A DNA stretch of 5,890 nt from an uncultured Clostridia bacterium. GTDB taxonomy: Bacteria; Bacillota; Clostridia; Christensenellales; Aristaeellaceae. Where the stretch lies: NCBI GenBank assembly GCA_934631055.1, contig CAKTXP010000151.1, positions 1 through 5,890 of the forward strand, written 5' to 3'. Made by a program: the position numbers and the translations under genes. Shown here in pieces: positions 4,872 to 5,890 of the stretch (the first letter of the stretch is position 1; each line of letters opens with the position of its first letter). The notes under the pieces were generated by a model. That model saw nothing but the letters and a program-made list of their open reading frames with translations. It was not told the origin of the DNA and made no database searches.

Positions 4872-5702
4872 TCACGGAAATTTATAACCGACGACCTGAA
4901 AAATCACATCTTCCGTTTTCTTCTGCGACATATACGGCGCAAGCTCTTTTTCGGCTTTGAATGTTCCGCCGTTCAGCATGCTTTCGTTATCCTCCGTCCT
5001 CTCCTGCAAGACGTCAAGGATATGTCCTTCCCTGTCGCTGACGATGACGCTCAGCGACACAAAGCCGCTCAGATCAAGCCCTTCTGCTGTTTCCAGATGC
5101 AGCTTTCCGTCTTCGATCCACGCCTTCGCATCCGTGACCTTTTCCAAATGCCCCCGCGTCTGCGAATCAATTCGCGTCTCCAGCCGCACCCGCAAGAACT
5201 TTGCCCGCCGAATCTTTCCCGCAAATTCGCCCAATCCGGTCTGCCCCACCGTTTTCCATTCTGTCGTTCCGCGCTTTTCGTCATATGTGCCCGCCTGAAT
5301 TTCCTTGGCTCCCGCGAACAATACAACCCGTTCGCCCGGCTGGATCACGCGAACCGTGGAATAAAACGCTCCGCCAATCGCCGGGACATGCCAGCGTGCA
5401 AACTCCTCTTTTTCCGCGTTGCAGGCAATCAGCCACGTTTCATCCAGCACGATTTTGCTTTCCGACTCGTTTTCCACTTCGATAAAAACGGACCACTGCG
5501 TCCCTTCGTCATCCCACGGAATGACCGATTGGCGCACAACCTTGAGCATGTCCGGTTTCATCTGGATTTTTTCCTGAGCCGCTTCTTCTTCGCTTAAAAT
5601 CGCTTTGGGCAAATACGCATTGAAGAGCGTTCCGCTCGCCTGTGCCGTCATGCCGAATCCGATGCATGCGCATAACATCCACACAAAAACCAGCTTTTTC
5701 AT
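4872..5702 (-). CDS. Exported protein of unknown function
   Basis: A 276-residue protein whose family I do not recognise with confidence. Residues 1-22 are a signal peptide (MKKLVFVWML..., cleavage likely after AQA). There is no lipobox and no later membrane segment, so it is secreted or stays at the cell surface. Two regions have the strand pattern of small beta-sandwich domains of the FxLYD kind. Residues 55-130 include WSVFIEVENESESKIVLDE and VRVIQPGERVVLFAG; residues 165-275 include VSLSVIVSDREGHILDV and end in VIFQVVGYKFP. The ATG at 5702 is preferred because GAGG lies 6 bases before it. A GTG at 5714 would add four residues (MRLS) and overlap the preceding stop as GTGA, which is also plausible. 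It follows another minus-strand gene by 8 bases, so they likely form an operon. No terminator separates it from the rplJ promoter. Confidence 0.75.
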   Translation of the reverse strand: MKKLVFVWMLCACIGFGMTAQASGTLFNAYLPKAILSEEEAAQEKIQMKPDMLKVVRQSVIPWDDEGTQWSVFIEVENESESKIVLDETWLIACNAEKEEFARWHVPAIGGAFYSTVRVIQPGERVVLFAGAKEIQAGTYDEKRGTTEWKTVGQTGLGEFAGKIRRAKFLRVRLETRIDSQTRGHLEKVTDAKAWIEDGKLHLETAEGLDLSGFVSLSVIVSDREGHILDVLQERTEDNESMLNGGTFKAEKELAPYMSQKKTEDVIFQVVGYKFP

Positions 5703-5710
5703 GCTCAGCC

Positions 5711-5890
5711 TCACTTTCCCGTCGTCAGCAGCCTGTACCCCGCCGCTTCAACCCGCGCATCCTCTTCCTGTTCCAGCGTCACCCAGCTGCCGATTCGTTT
5801 TTCAAAGATCCAGCTCTCGCCAGCCAGAATCTGTTCGCCCTCTTCCAGCGATGCGCTGAATCCGTCGAGCAGCATGCCCTGCGCATCAAA
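5711..5890 (-). CDS. C-terminal part of a hypothetical protein
   Basis: An open minus-strand frame enters at the window edge and ends with TGA at 5713-5711, giving 59 residues of a protein whose start is outside the window. The visible part begins FDAQGMLLDGFSASLEEGEQ and ends AGYRLLTTGK. The pattern 'D-x-x-G-x-x-L ... L-x-x-G-E' resembles the end of an FxLYD-like domain and the VSDREGHILDV and IQPGERVVLFAG segments of the next gene, so the two may be paralogous exported proteins. The frame has no internal stop, its codon use is similar to its neighbours, and the following gene starts 8 bases after its stop. It is real with good likelihood, but its function is unknown. Confidence 0.7.
   Translation of the reverse strand, partial: FDAQGMLLDGFSASLEEGEQILAGESWIFEKRIGSWVTLEQEEDARVEAAGYRLLTTGK

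Noticed and set aside
4548..5597. 349-codon plus-strand open frame
   Set aside because: It crosses the rplJ start, the L10 leader and promoter and the exported-protein gene in antisense, with no domain and no ribosome binding site.

Overview
The window looks like chromosomal DNA from a Gram-positive, probably gut-associated member of the Firmicutes (Clostridia or a neighbouring class). The reasons are the strong GGAGG-type ribosome binding sites, the sec-type signal peptides on proteins with no outer-membrane features, a Firmicutes-style L10 leader with a terminator in front of rplJ, moderately high GC in the genes, and short hairpin-forming intergenic repeats of a kind I associate with gut Clostridia. 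The genus cannot be named from this sequence.

Layout. Positions 1-475 hold no convincing gene. They hold an AT-rich stretch and then a chain of short inverted repeats, the last of which may terminate the next gene. Positions 527-2035 (minus) encode a 502-residue secreted protein: signal peptide, Pro/Met/Gly-rich linker and a long Thr/Ser/Gly-rich repetitive region that reads as a right-handed beta-helix. A divergent intergenic region (2036-2220) carries a good promoter for a two-gene plus-strand unit: a class I SAM-dependent methyltransferase (2221-2835) and, 30 bases later, an alpha/beta hydrolase (2866-3645). That unit converges on the ribosomal stalk operon and meets it at a strong hairpin terminator (3654-3677).

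The stalk operon, rplJ (L10, 4142-4663) then rplL (L7/L12, 3697-4071), runs on the minus strand. It has its own near-consensus promoter (TTGACA, 17 bases, TATGAT with an extended -10) and a leader of about 165 nt. The leader contains the L10-binding element, a strong intrinsic terminator, and a segment that can pair either with the L10-element closing helix or with the terminator's 5' arm. This is the most complete regulatory system in the window: a readable attenuator by which excess L10(L12) complex would stop its own transcription. The operon is not next to rplK-rplA upstream or rpoB-rpoC downstream, as is usual. Its upstream neighbours are two minus-strand genes, a probable exported 276-residue protein (4872-5702) and the C-terminal 59 codons of another protein (5711-5890). 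Its downstream neighbour is the convergent hydrolase.

I see no mobile element, CRISPR array, tRNA or rRNA. Most of the window is ordinary chromosome. The points most worth a second look are the explicit attenuator switch, the detached rplJL unit, the beta-helix protein, and the hairpin cluster with an orphan translation start at the left end.
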